Below, in pieces: positions 35,711-47,188 of a stretch of 64,000 bases of DNA. Every line of letters begins with the position of its first letter. Positions within the stretch are counted from its first letter, which is position 1. Below the pieces are notes generated by a model, which saw only the letters and a program-made list of their open reading frames with translations, was not told where the DNA came from and ran no database searches. The DNA is from Tubulanus polymorphus (taxonomy: Eukaryota; Nemertea; Palaeonemertea; Tubulaniformes; Tubulanidae), in the NCBI RefSeq assembly GCF_964204645.1, contig NC_134031.1, forward strand, positions 12,932,501 to 12,996,500, read 5' to 3'. Both the position numbers and the translations under genes were made by a program.

Positions 35711-35865
35711 TGACGTCACGTGTTCCTCGTGACCTCTAACCAATGAGACGCGTCGGGGACAAAGAACTCTGACCAATGGAGGGCATCGGGGACAAAAACT
35801 TCCATCCAATCAAAACGTCGGGGACTGGGAGCCCTATATAAGGCGCGCAGAACTCTAGTTCAGGA
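35711..35865 (+). promoter_or_regulatory. RNA polymerase II promoter: CRE, three CCAAT boxes, TATA
   Basis: TGACGTCACGTG (35711-35722) combines a consensus CRE with an E-box. Three spaced modules follow, each CCAAT then about 10 bases then CGGGGAC (CCAAT at 35740, 35773 and 35806). A TATATAAGG box lies at 35835-35843, placing the start site near 35865. Such repeated CCAAT modules ahead of a TATA box are typical of a strong host promoter or of a retrotransposon LTR; no reading frame of note begins directly downstream. Confidence 0.7.
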
Positions 35866-37925
35866 TTCATTTTTCGATTGGCATCGCCGCGGAAAAAGAA
35901 TACACATAGTTATATATTACAAGCGACTCTCGAGCGACAATTATACGTGACACGATGTAAGCGCTACCTCTTACGTCCCGATAGGGACCCCCCCGTCTTA
36001 GGGGATGTGATCACTTGTTACTACAGTTAAGATAGTTGATATATTATTATTATTATTATTGCCTTGCCGCGGCCTTGATTGCCCGGTTTTTGCGGTTACC
36101 GCCATGTTCTTTTATCCAAATTCCTTATCCTAATCTATCATTATTAGAATAACTTATCAAGGGTTGCTCCTAATGACGACCTTGTAATTTCAAATTATGT
36201 GGAATGTCCCGGGTGGGTGGATTTCGGCGACGGTGGCTGCTGTTCGGTAGATGTCCTCGCAGTAGGCCTATCGGTTTGCCTTCAGCTGATGGTACTAGAT
36301 GGAAGACGATGGCTACTGGTGTGGATGGTACAGCCACCCTGAGGGACTTGCCGGTGTAAGATGAGGCTTGGTGTGGAAGATTCAACCGCTGACGGGAATG
36401 GTTCATTGGTCCGTGGAACGACGAAGAATGAAGCAGTGTCTACGCAATCCACCGAAAGATGTCCGATGGGATTCTGCAGAGACTGCAAGCTGGCCGGGTA
36501 CCGACCCTGTCGCTGGATCCATTCCCCCCTTACCTTAATCCTTCCTTTGTTATTCGGGGTTTATCCGTCCTATATCTCGTATAGTATTATCGATCGACGA
36601 TCGACTAAAAGTATTAAGTATTATTATTGAGTCGCCACATCATTGTGATGCTGGGACTGGGACACGGCGAGGGTTATCCCTCTCCGTCTCCCAGTCGCTC
36701 ATATATCGAGCTAGATTAGTTCAAGCTTGTGACAATCAGGCAGTTTAGCCATCTGACCGTTAGTATTATGAACCTGCGGGATCTAACCGTTCAGGCTACC
36801 TCGCGTCAATCCGCGTCAGTGTATATCATATGGGTAGAATTAACCCCTTATTATTTTAGTCGGGTGCCGTCAACGGCCTTAGTGCATTTATACCCGCAAG
36901 CAAAGCTGCGTGCGGTATTTTTCTAGCTATTCATAGAGAAAGGTGTGAGAGTACTCTTCCAAATGCATTACAATTCGTTGGTTTAACTAAACCTCTTGAG
37001 TCTCGGAATTTGTCGGGTGACGATTAGCCATTCTGCCAGTGGTAGTCCAGGTCGAAACCAAGTCTTCCCTTGATGTGTTACTTCCTAAGAGGACCGGAGA
37101 TGAGTGTCCCGAAGAAAGAATGGAGGGCCAGGGAACTGATCAGTCCCTGCGTCGGACCACCAGTGAAGGCGAATTCCAACCAAGATGAAGAATCCCTGTA
37201 GTGGTAGTTCAAGAGGAGGTGTTATCGAGTCGGCCCTGGGGCCGGGTTCAGATATTGGGATCTGTCTATCGTCACTGACATTTCCGCTTCAGACTCAAGC
37301 CTTTTATTTATTTAATTTCATAGTTGTACCTCTCACCCCTTTCTCCCCCTAGATGTTCTTTCATAGCGTGAGTTAACCACATTTCGTACGAAATATTAGT
37401 TGAACATGATTAGGCTGACGAGCAGTCATTTAGTGAGATATTGTGACCTTATCCTAGGGGTCTACTAGTATTACGAGTATTAAAGGTATTACGAGTATTA
37501 AAAGTATTTCTATGAATGAGCACTACGAGTAGCGAGCAACATTCCATTTATAAATTTTGCGTTGTTGAGGCAATAAACATGTCTAACGTTACGTTTTACG
37601 AATAACGGTCTTATGTCTTTATTGAGTGGATTTCTGAGTCCGAGTCAGTTCAACCAGTTTCGGGAACAACTCTGGAACCGATAAGGACACGCTACCCAGA
37701 ACGAAGGAGTCCGAGTTGTTGTTGGTCGCCTTCAGGTTAAGGACGATTGGACCCGAAGACCCACCTAGAATCGATAGGAGGCACGACGTGTAGAGGGGAG
37801 CCCCGACGAAGTTATTTGGCCCGGCCCGTGCGTTAGGGAGGCCAAGCTGTAGACCAGTACTGAGCGGCGGTATATTGTCTGGCGCAGCCGTTGCGAGAAA
37901 ATCTGGCCCGGAGAGCCAGTCGGTT
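35866..37925 (+). other. Probable non-coding transcript or LTR-like region downstream of the promoter
   Basis: About 2 kb of moderately GC-rich DNA without a long gene. Visible elements: ATGTAAGC (about 35954, donor-like), an (ATT)n run at 36042-36060, an imperfect 19-bp stem hairpin at 36655-36696 (GACTGGGACACGGCGAGGG pairs with CCCTCTCCGTCTCCCAGTC), a 17-bp tandem repeat near 37470-37505 and AATAAA at 37572-37577. Promoter plus distant polyadenylation signal would suit an untranslated host RNA or an LTR-type element, but no LTR pair or reverse transcriptase is seen. Element B is inserted immediately after. Confidence 0.35.
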
Positions 37926-37931
37926 ACTGTG

Positions 37932-38388
37932 AGTAATAGGGGTGATAGGCTTTCAGATCAAAGGTCGAACGGTCGAGCTCATTAAAAACAAAACATTAAA
38001 AGTAATTTAAAACTATAATATGTTTTCATAACCGTGTGTATTTTATATTATAACTAAATATTTATTCTAAGATATCAATAATTTAAAAAACATATTGTAT
38101 CAATTGGTCGCTCCACTTCGCTAACGCTCCGCTCCGCGACCAATTGATTTATTTACAATACACAAATTCATATAATCAAATATATTTTAATAATAATAAT
38201 TATTCTATTATTCAACTGAAATACACACGGTTATGAAAATATATTATAGTTTTAAATTACTTTTAATATTTGTTTTTAATGAACTCGACCATTCAACCTT
38301 TAACCTGAAAGCCTATTACCCCTATTACTCTTAAAATAATCATATACATGAATAACATTTAAATTGACAGATTATTCAATATAAAAGT
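37932..38388 (+). repeat. Left terminal inverted repeat of B (internally palindromic)
   Basis: 457 bp matching 55352-55819 in reverse complement with small differences. The outer 398 bp (37932-38329) is itself a palindrome: AGTAATAGGGG...TCGAACGGTCGAGCTC at the outside pairs with the inner arm ending CCCCTATTACT at 38329. At its centre is a separate GC-rich hairpin, CAATTGGTCGC ... GCGACCAATTG (about 38102-38147), in otherwise AT-rich DNA. Confidence 0.92.
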
Positions 38389-38535
38389 ATATATTTACAA
38401 CATTATTTCAATATTCATATTTGTATGAGTTAGATTTTTAAACATTAAAAGTGTTAGTAAAGTGTGATTGAAATAATACATGATATAAATCATTGAACTT
38501 CTAAAATCAATTTTTAAAAAAAATTTGATATTAAA

Positions 38536-41500
38536 ATGGAAGCAAATAAGTACTACTGCCCAACATGTAATATCAATATAGATAAATCCCAAAAAGCAAG
38601 ACACAATAAAACTAAAACACATTTAGAGAATAAATTGAAATTGAGAATATGAAGATGATATATTAGAAACTAAATTAGATGAATTAAAGAATGAAAAAGA
38701 AACATACAAATGTGATACATGTAATCAATCATTCAGTGATAAAAGATATTATAATGAACATTTAAAATCATATTAGAAATAAGAATAATTATATTTTAGG
38801 TGAAGATTATTTTGATAAAGATAATGATAAGAAACAGAAGACAATTAAAAGCAAAAAAAAATAAATTAAACAATAAAAGATCATACATGGAAGATGTAAG
38901 AAATTATATTAATTCATTAGATAATAAAAAAGACATAGAGATAACCGAAGCATTTAAAAGTGATATTGGCCCAGCAGCTATCGAGTTTAAATTTCATAAA
39001 GGAAAAACATTAGAAGAAAATAAAAAACATTTAGAAAATATGAAAGAAATAATAAAAATAATAACTGATGTTGAATATCCCAAAATAAGTATATCAGTTA
39101 AAGTAAAGTTTATAAAATCTGAAGATAAACCAATATATAATATAAATTCTCATTCACAACATATTATTTCAAAACAACATATAGATGATAAATTAGATAA
39201 ATGTTATAATGAAGTAAAGAAGAGAAATATTTTGAAGGGTCTGGTTTAATATTTGATGAGATAATATTTATGACTTTACATGTTTATAACACAAAATATA
39301 ATAAGTTAACTAAATCAAAACCAATTGATGAAAATAATGTATCATATTATAAAGAACCAGATATTGAAGCATCGAGTTATATTAAACTACCATTTAAAAC
39401 TAATGCTGTTATAAATGTACAAAATGGAGATGATAAATGTTTTCTATGGGCTATAATAAGTTGTTTACATCCTGCAACTTATAATATTTGTAGATTAACT
39501 CATTATAAACCATTTGAAAATAATTATAAGATAGATAAGTATCCTGTTATAATTAAAAACATCCCAAAAATAGAAAGAGATAATAATATAAAGATAAATG
39601 TATTTGATTTAATCAAATTACCAAATACAAAAGGTAACAATATAAAACATTATATATTAGAACCTTTATATCTATCAAAAGATTATGATTCAAACGATGT
39701 TATAGATATACTATATTATGAGAATCATTATATGTGGATTAAACAAATAGATTTATTCTTTAGAACAGAAAGTGATCACCATAATAAAATATATCTATGT
39801 AGAAAATGTTTACATAAATTCAGTAATGAAAGTACATTATTAAATCATAGACAATTATGTGAAAATCATGATTATTGTAAATTAGTTTTACCAAATGAAA
39901 AGGATAAAATATTAGAATTCAAAAAATATGATTACAAAAATAAAGTTCCATTTGTAATATATGGAGATTTTGAATCATTAAATAAAGAATTAACTGATCA
40001 AGATAGAAAAGAAATATATTATAAAAGAAAGAAATTAAATTCTAATGAAAATGATTATTCTGAAGAACCACCAAAAACAAATACTATTAAAAAGATTCAT
40101 CAATCAGCTGCTGCTTTCGGGTTATATATAAAATCTGATTATCCAGAACTAATTGAAAGTGAATATTATGATTATAGAAATGAAAATGTTATCAATCATT
40201 TTTGTGGCTTATTAATTGAATATGAAATAAGATTTAGTAAATTATTGAATACAAATATAGAAATGATAATGACAGAAGAAGATAAAGAAGAATTTGAGTT
40301 TGCAGATAATTGTTATTATTGTGAAAAGATATTTAATTATAAAGATGAAAAAGTAAGAGACCATGATCATTTGAATGGAAAGTTTAGAGGCGCTGCACAT
40401 GAGAATTGTAACTTACAAGCCAAGAAAATTAATTTTGTACCAGTTATATTTCATAATCTATCAGGATATGATGAACATTTATTCATCAAGCAGTTATGCC
40501 ATAAAATAGAAGAAATTAATAATGAAATAGAGAGATTAAATTCAAATAGATCAAAAGATAAAATACCAACTTATAAATTTAGAATGTTAGCTAAAACATC
40601 TGAGAATTATATATCATTCCAATTTGGGTGTTTAAGATTTATAGATTCATATACATTTTTAAATAGTTCATTAGATAACTTATCAAAATCATTAGTTGAT
40701 GATGAATTAAAAATATTAAAAGAATATTACCCAAATAATGATGATTTTCAATTAATGAGATATAAAGGCGCAATTCCATATTCATTTTATAAGAATCATA
40801 ATGATTTTAATATAACTGAATTATTGAAAGAACAATTCTATGATGAATTAAAAAATGAATATGTTAAAGATGAAGTATATAATAGAACATTGAATATTTG
40901 GAATCATTTCAAAAAAGAAAATCATGGGCAATTAGTAGATATATATCTAAAATCAGATGTATTATTATTAACTGATATATTCGAAAGGTTTAGAGATGTA
41001 AACCTAAAATATTTTAACATTGATCCTTGTCATTGTTATTCATCACAAGGTTTAACATGGGATTGTGGATTAAAATTTACAGATATAAAAATGGATTTGT
41101 TAACAAATATAGATCAATTACTATTATTTGAAAAAATCTATAAGAGGAGGAGTTTCAGGTGTATTAGGTGATAGATATTTCAATGTAAATGATAACCCTG
41201 GATATAAGTTGTTATATATAGATGCAAATAATTTGTATGGTTGGGCAATGATGGAACCACAACCTTATGGAGTATTTGAATTAACTGAAGTTTTACAGAA
41301 TGAAAATAATGATAAATTTGATTGGAAGAAAAGAATTCTAGATATTGCAGATGATTCAGATTCTGGTTACTTCTTTGTTGTAGATTTAGAATATCCTGAA
41401 CATATTAAATTTAAATCTAGAAATCTAGCATACTGTCCCGAACATAAAACCGTTACTCATGAAGAATTATCAAATTATCAAAAAAGAATTAAACCCGAAA

Positions 41501-42555
41501 ATCTTATTCATACAGAAAAGTTAATGGTAACTCAGGAAGATAAATATAATTATGTAGTACATTATAGAATGTTAAAGTTTTATTTGAGTCAAGGAATGAT
41601 TCTAAAAAAAGTACATAGATATATTTCATTTAGTCAATCTAAGTGGTTAGAAAAATATATAGATTTTAACACCAAACAGAGAACTGAAGCTAAAACTGAT
41701 TTCGAGAAAGATTTCTTCAAGTTAATGAATAATGCATTCTATGGTAAGACTTGTGAAAATATTAGAAATAGAAATGATATTGAGTTAGTTAGTGATGGTA
41801 AAAGAATTAGACATTTACAATCATATCCTAAGTTCATTGGTAACAGAATATTTGATGAAAATTTAGCCGCAGTTAAGATGAGAAGAACATCAATGAAATT
41901 TAATAAACCAATCTATGTTGGCGCTTCAGTTTTAGAATTATCAAAATTACTAATGTATGAATTCTATTATAATGTATTACAACCACTTTTTGGAGAAAAA
42001 CGTATAGAAATATTATATTTTGATACTGACAGTTACGTATTAAAAATAAAAACTGATAACATAACTGATGATTTAAAAACATTAAAACGTCATTTTGATT
42101 TCAGTAACTATCCTAAAGATCATGAATTGTTTAGCAATGATAATAAAAAAGTTCCAGGTAAATTCAAAGATGAATTAGGTGGTGAAGAAATGATAGAGTT
42201 CATAGGTATTAGATCTAAAATGTATTCATATAAAACTAAAGAACATGAAGCTAAAAAGTTAAAACGAATAACCAAAAATGTAGTAGAAAAGAATATTCAT
42301 TTCAAAGATTACATCAATTGTATATTCAATGAAGAAGTTAGAAAACATAAGATGAGATGTTTAAGATCTGAAGATCATGAAATGTTTATTGAAGAAATTG
42401 AAAAGATAAGTCTAAACCCATTTGATGATAAAAGATATATTTTAGATGATGGAATTCATACAGTTGCTTATGGTTGTAATTTAGATGAATACTTAAAATT
42501 TAAAAGAGAAGAAACAAAAGAGAACGAGATAATGAAAAGAATTCTAACGTGTTAA
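38536..42555 (+). pseudogene. polB: Protein-primed DNA polymerase B, element B (several frameshifts)
   Basis: Same gene as in element A, with the N-terminus preserved: ATG 38536, then a first zinc finger (YYCPTCNINIDKSQKARH) that in A has lost its start. The frame is broken near 38640 (one base gained), near 38770, near 39220 (small deletion) and near 41130 (one base gained, just before the RGGVSGVLGDRYF block). Two long open stretches remain (39270-41171 and 41128-42555). They hold GDFES, the HNH/endonuclease VII-like VRDHDHLNGKFRG segment, HNLSGYD, motif A DANNLYGWAM, motif B NNAFYGKTC and an uninterrupted motif C FDTDS (about 42020), the site where the intein sits in element C. Confidence 0.92.
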
Positions 42556-42584
42556 TCAAATTTTAATAAAAAAATGTCTTATAA

Positions 42585-42938
42585 ATGGAGAGTAAACAAA
42601 CACACAGTGAGAACAACAAATTATTTCTAGATAGAATTAAAGATATCACAAATGTAAAATCTGTAGATTATAAATTCAAAAATTTAACAGAATTAACAAT
42701 TCATAAGAAATATCTAATTACAAATATTGATACAGTTACTAATAACTATGGAGATAAATTAGTTATACACTTAGAATATGAAGGATTAAAAGGAAATACA
42801 TATAAATTCAGAACATATTTACCGGATAGATTTCATAGATTATCAAGTGAAGATCTAGAAGAATTATGTTCTGGAGATTTCTATTCAGTATACAAAGGTA
42901 AGAATGAAAAAGGGCACCATGAAATAGATTTCGAATAA
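42585..42938 (+). CDS. Small Polinton protein, possibly ssDNA-binding (element B)
   Basis: 117 aa, intact, about 90 percent like its counterpart at 20307 by eye (core KKYLITNIDTVTNNYGDKL kept; differences are mostly conservative). TAAATG start, 29 bp after the polymerase stop. An OB-fold DNA-binding role is only inferred from the predicted strands and the neighbouring polymerase. That it remains open in both A and B while large neighbours are broken is mostly a matter of its small size. Confidence 0.65.
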   Translation: MESKQTHSENNKLFLDRIKDITNVKSVDYKFKNLTELTIHKKYLITNIDTVTNNYGDKLVIHLEYEGLKGNTYKFRTYLPDRFHRLSSEDLEELCSGDFYSVYKGKNEKGHHEIDFE

Positions 42939-42952
42939 AATATGTAAAATAA

Positions 42953-43711
42953 ATGGTAGAATTAAAAGAATACAGAATATTTGTTGATTCTAGAAGACTT
43001 ACTAATTATAAATCACATAATTTACTAGTACAATTAGATAGAGAATTTAAGAATTGTGTAGATTTAAAATTAGTTAATATAAGTTTATGTAATTCTTTTT
43101 ATAATATATCGAATAAAACTATTGAACATAGAGCTTTTTTAATTTTTAATGAAAATAAAAATGAATGGGCCTATATATATTTAAAACCGGGGTTATATAA
43201 TTTAGATACATTGGCACAAGAAATTAATAGAAAAGCCTGGCACAAGTCAGGTAATAATTCCGGGTTTGATATTAGATTTTGAAAAAGTGAGAGTACTGAC
43301 AAAATAAAGATAAGGTTGTCTAATAGTGAAAAACATGCATTTATGGTAAAAAAACCTATAGCTAAACTGTTAGGAATTCCTCCAGATAAATCTTTTACAA
43401 ATATTGATGCTACACCAAACTTAATACCTTTTACACACTTTTATATCTATTGCAATTTAATCGATCCTACAAAAACATTCGAAGCAACTAAAGATATAAC
43501 TTGTAATTCTGGTTAACTAAACATTTTACCATTGAAGAATGTTAAAGAATTTGGAACGCAAATAAATTATAATTTAACAGAGTGTGATTTCAAACCATGC
43601 ATTCCTCGTTTTAATAATTTTAGATTAGAAATTAGAAATCATAATGGATACTTAATTGATTTAGATAATTTCCCTGTAATTTATGAATTAGTTATAAGAT
43701 GTAGAGAGTAA
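42953..43711 (+). pseudogene. Penton-like minor capsid protein, element B (two stops)
   Basis: Homologous to the intact 62369-63127 gene of element C over its full length. In-frame TGA at 43280-43282 (after FDIRF) and TAA at 43514-43516 (after ITCNSG) interrupt it; the C-terminal block ending YELVIRCRE is still readable to 43711. Mutations differ from those in element A, so the two copies were disabled independently. Minor capsid assignment as for 62369. Confidence 0.72.
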
Positions 43712-43728
43712 ATTTTTTCACTATATAA

Positions 43729-44070
43729 ATGAATATAACTGTTGGACCGAGTATATGTTTTGGGTTTGATTTTAAACATGGTAAAGAAATGAGAATTAAA
43801 CTAAATGATGTAATTACTGATATAAAAAGTAAATCATTTAACAATGCATCAATGATTAATAAAGAAAATTATAATATAGAAAAAGTAATTGATTTAATTT
43901 AATCACCTTTAGAATATTATGAATTAAATGAAGATGGAATTATTGATGATATTAAAAACATATTAACCAAAATATATGATAATCATAAAAGTAGTAATGA
44001 AATAAATGTTGATTTAATCATAAATAAGTTAACTAAATATTTTGATGATAGTAATTTTTTTGATAAATAA
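43729..44070 (+). pseudogene. Hypothetical 118-aa protein, element B (one stop)
   Basis: Opens at TATAAATG with MNITVGPSICFGFDFKHGKEM, but the middle is more diverged from the A and C copies than its neighbours are, and TAA at 43900-43902 cuts it after 57 codons. The end DDSNFFDK and the direct abutment to the next ATG are preserved. Function unknown. Confidence 0.65.
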
Positions 44071-44292
44071 ATGAGTGATGATAAGTGGATAATAACTGGA
44101 TTATATAATGGAGCATTACTATCAGTTGGAACTGTTGGTTATTCAATGGTATTAAAAAAAGTATTCAAAATGGGAAGTGTTAATGTTGATAGATTTGATA
44201 TAAATGATATCTTAAAATTAACCTTAGCAGTTACTTTATCTAATTTAACTATTGATTATTTAGAAAAACAAAAATATATTCCTCCTATATAA
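44071..44292 (+). CDS. Small conserved Polinton membrane protein (73 aa, element B)
   Basis: Identical to the A copy except for a few residues (for instance MSDDKW for MSDNKW and KMGS for KIGS). Hydrophobic segment GLYNGALLSVGTVGYSMVL, second helix LKLTLAVTLSNLTIDYL, C-terminus KYIPPI. The start codon follows the previous stop with no gap. Role unknown; membrane location expected. Confidence 0.75.
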   Translation: MSDDKWIITGLYNGALLSVGTVGYSMVLKKVFKMGSVNVDRFDINDILKLTLAVTLSNLTIDYLEKQKYIPPI

Positions 44293-44316
44293 ATGCGTAA
44301 TTATTTTACTAAATAA

Positions 44317-44739
44317 ATGGCTTCTGCAGTTATAACTATTATAGGATCGGCAATTGTTAACGCTTAAGCATTTACTGGTGGTGGTTATTTATTTAAGCAT
44401 ATTGATAAAAATGGATCATTAACAGAACAAAAAAGACATAACTTAGCATTAGAGAAATATAATAAAGCAGCAGAAGAATATAGAGAAAAAAGGCAAAACT
44501 ATATGGATTACATCAATAAAGAATTATATGATCAGAAGATTTCACATAGAGATTTTCAATCAGTTGATGATGCAATGAGTTTATATAACGCGGTAACCAA
44601 TAAAGAAAAATTACATCTATACAAACCTAAATTATCAGATTATTATACCCCAAGTAATGAACAGAAGAAATATGAAATAATATGGATTTTAGGTGGAACA
44701 GTTATTGTTATATTTGTTGCTTATAAATTTACTAATTAG
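44317..44739 (+). pseudogene. Conserved Polinton membrane protein, element B (early stop)
   Basis: Same protein as at 22058, starting AATAAATGGC, but codon 17 is TAA (44365-44367) where A and C have TTA, inside the N-terminal membrane segment. The rest, including PKLSDYYTPS and the C-terminal membrane helix ILGGTVIVIFVAYKF, stays in frame. A single substitution disables it unless a downstream ATG (44503) is used. Confidence 0.75.
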
Positions 44740-44759
44740 TAATTTTTTTTGCTAAATAA

Positions 44760-45194
44760 ATGGAAGATAAAGTTGATAATATTGATATTATTCCTCATGA
44801 TATAAATAAAACTAAATTAAAAACATATTTAGAAAAACAAATATTAGAATTTGAAAGTGACTTAAAGATAAAAAAGAAAAAATATTTAAAAAGTAAAATT
44901 ATATATTATCTTATTATCAGTGGTTCGGTTACAATTAGTTCTGTAATAACATTTCTAGCAATATTCAGTCCACTAACACCTTTAGCTATATCAATTGGTG
45001 TATTAGGATTAAGTTCAAGTGTTTTAACCGGTATAAGTTCAAAATTAAATATAAAAAGTAATAAAGAAAAAATTAAAACTAATATAAAAGAGATTAATAA
45101 ATTAAAGAATACACTAGATTATATAATAAGTTTAAATGGCCATATAACAGTTGAAGAACAAGATAAATTATTAAAAGAATTAATAAATTATTAA
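44760..45194 (+). CDS. Two-pass membrane protein with flanking helices (element B)
   Basis: 144 aa, intact and nearly identical to 22501-22935. Two hydrophobic segments (IIYYLIISGSVTISSVITFL and PLAISIGVLGLSSSVLTGIS) between lysine-rich helices. TAAATG start, 20 bp after the previous stop. The family was not recognised; constant placement between the 140-aa membrane protein and the large unknown protein suggests one morphogenesis or membrane module. Confidence 0.7.
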   Translation: MEDKVDNIDIIPHDINKTKLKTYLEKQILEFESDLKIKKKKYLKSKIIYYLIISGSVTISSVITFLAIFSPLTPLAISIGVLGLSSSVLTGISSKLNIKSNKEKIKTNIKEINKLKNTLDYIISLNGHITVEEQDKLLKELINY

Positions 45195-45210
45195 TTTTTT
45201 GATTATATAA

Positions 45211-46560
45211 ATGGTAGATAGTTTTCCAAAAGCTTTCCAATATAACAAATCAATTAAATATAATATTCCAGCAATAGATTTTAATAAAGATATTACATAT
45301 AGAAATGAAGTTTTAAATTCATTAATTGATTTATCTATTTATGTTACTGAACGTAATAATTTTCATGTAAAGATGGAAAATATATTTCATGTGTATACAA
45401 TTAATTTCAAAAATTTAAATGAGGCAAAACAATGGTTATTAAAATCTAATATGAAGTATTGGCAGAACCAATTAAATTTTGCTGTTTATTGTGCAACAAC
45501 AGGATGTGGAATAAGTTGGAATGATCATTTAAACAAACCAAGTTTACCATTGATGTTATCACTTTTTAGATTTCATACATATTTTCAAATAAAATTAATA
45601 TTAGATGAATTAGAATGTCCTATACCAGGTTCAAAATATTTTAAAGAATTGAATAATAATATTAATTTTTCTAAGTTTTATAAAATATGTAATGAATTTA
45701 ATATTAATTCAAATAAAGATTTTAGAGCAAAAATTGGAACAATGGGTGGATAAGGAATATTGTATACTAAAGAATTTGGAAAAATAATGACAAATTCAGA
45801 TATAAGAACACTAAATTGGAATGTATTACCAAAATATTATAATAATATACAACAACAAAATAATAATGGTTGGGTTAATTTCATTTTAGAAAATGGTGAA
45901 GATTTTACTAAAGCTGGAATACAAAGAATAAATCAATCTATTAGAACTTATTTAATTTGTATTTTAGGTGCACAAGTTGAAACAAGATCCCCAATAATTG
46001 GAAATGATAACACATTCGATGCGCAGAAACAATTTAAAGTATTATTTGAAGATTCAATTCATAATGATAAAAATAGATCGATTCCAGAAAACATTGTAAG
46101 ATATCAAAATTATTTAGATAAATCACATATTAGATTAAATTATTGTATAGGCCCTAATCTATTAATTATTTCTAATGATTTAGTATTAAAGATGGGAAAT
46201 ATAATTGGTTATAATAATCTAATTAAAACTGCAACAATAAATAATTCATTTGGATTAAATGATATAAATAAAAAGATTATCACTGCTCCAAAATTAATGG
46301 AAGGTGAAAAAAATAAAAAACATATTCAATCAACAGAAACTAAAACTAATAATATTAAATTAAATAATGATTCTAAAATAAAAGATTACAATACATCAGA
46401 AAATATAAAAACTGATAATGGTGCCGTATGGCACCCACACGGTGATATTCAACATGTTATAATTAAACTAAATGATGATAATAAATCCCATGAAAATACT
46501 AAATTAGCTATAACTTGTATAGGAATTGTAATCGGAGGAATATTATATTTTAAATTTTAA
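45211..46560 (+). pseudogene. Large conserved Polinton protein of unknown function (element B, one stop)
   Basis: 450 codons in one frame, interrupted only by TAA at 45751-45753. N-terminal half: MVDSFPKAFQYNK, KQWLLKSNMKYWQ, FRFHTYFQIKLIL. C-terminal half: DFTKAGIQRINQSIRTYL, GAQVETRSPIIG, FDAQKQFKVLFEDS, NNSFGLNDINKK, a charged linker and a terminal hydrophobic segment (LAITCIGIVIGGILYF). The 'INQSIRTY...GAQ..TRS.I.G' signature marks a protein widespread in animal Polintons, without known function, possibly virion-associated. Compared with A it has a 27-bp palindromic insert near 46420 encoding about nine extra residues (GAVWHPHGD) and lacks about 45 bp near 45750. Confidence 0.82.
46420..46446 (+). 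repeat. 27-bp palindromic insert, copy 1
   Basis: GGTGCCGTATGGCACC (46420-46435) is a perfect hairpin with a four-base loop, followed by CACACGGTGAT. It lies in frame inside the large unknown protein gene; element A lacks it exactly (the flanks ACTGAT and ATTCAA are contiguous there apart from one codon). A second copy is at 53714. Confidence 0.85.
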
Positions 46561-46576
46561 TTTTTTTATTATGTAA

Positions 46577-47188
46577 ATGGTAGAAGGTGAAGAAGATATT
46601 CCATTGGGTGACATGGGAAATAATAATGAAGGATATACTGATGATGATTATAATGATGCAGAAACTAATATTGATGATGGTAATGAATCAGCATATAATT
46701 CTAATTTAGCAGATAGTGGTTCTAAAGCCCCATCAACAGATGAATTTGATAGAAGAACTAGATCGAGAATACCTCCTGAAAACTTAAATCAAGGTTTATC
46801 AAGACAAGATTTAGAATATAATAAAATTATTTATAAATTCAAACCTGTATTTGAAAGATCTGGGTATAATATAAGTGATAGAGATGCTGAACTTTTAGTA
46901 GAAAATTTAAAACTTTTTAAAGGTAAATATTATTATCATTTGGATGGTGATTATTATATTGATATCACTAATCAAAGGACAAAACTAAATAAAATATTAG
47001 CGGAATCAACTTTGAAAAATTTAGAAACATTTAGAATTAAGAGAATAAGTAATAGTAATGAAATAACTGATGTTACACAAGAAGAAAGAGATGATAATAT
47101 AACAGAATTTAGTGAAAGAATTGATGACTTATTAAAAATAATCAATAAAATTCAGAAACAGAAATGGAAGAGTATAGAGATCGATTAG
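46577..47188 (+). CDS. Acidic N-terminal part of coiled-coil/membrane protein (element B)
   Basis: 203 aa starting at TGTAAATGG. Acidic N-terminus (YTDDDYNDAETNIDDGNES), then a charged helical body; it is only weakly similar to the A copy beyond the first 60 residues, so this part evolves fast or was exchanged. The last 25 bases overlap the next frame, which lies at -1. As in A, related proteins elsewhere appear to be one long chain. Confidence 0.55.
   Translation: MVEGEEDIPLGDMGNNNEGYTDDDYNDAETNIDDGNESAYNSNLADSGSKAPSTDEFDRRTRSRIPPENLNQGLSRQDLEYNKIIYKFKPVFERSGYNISDRDAELLVENLKLFKGKYYYHLDGDYYIDITNQRTKLNKILAESTLKNLETFRIKRISNSNEITDVTQEERDDNITEFSERIDDLLKIINKIQKQKWKSIEID

Noticed and set aside
36170-36630. 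Open frames of 68-89 codons on both strands near 36.2-36.6 kb
   Set aside because: Overlapping, low information and without a domain; possibly part of a non-coding transcript.
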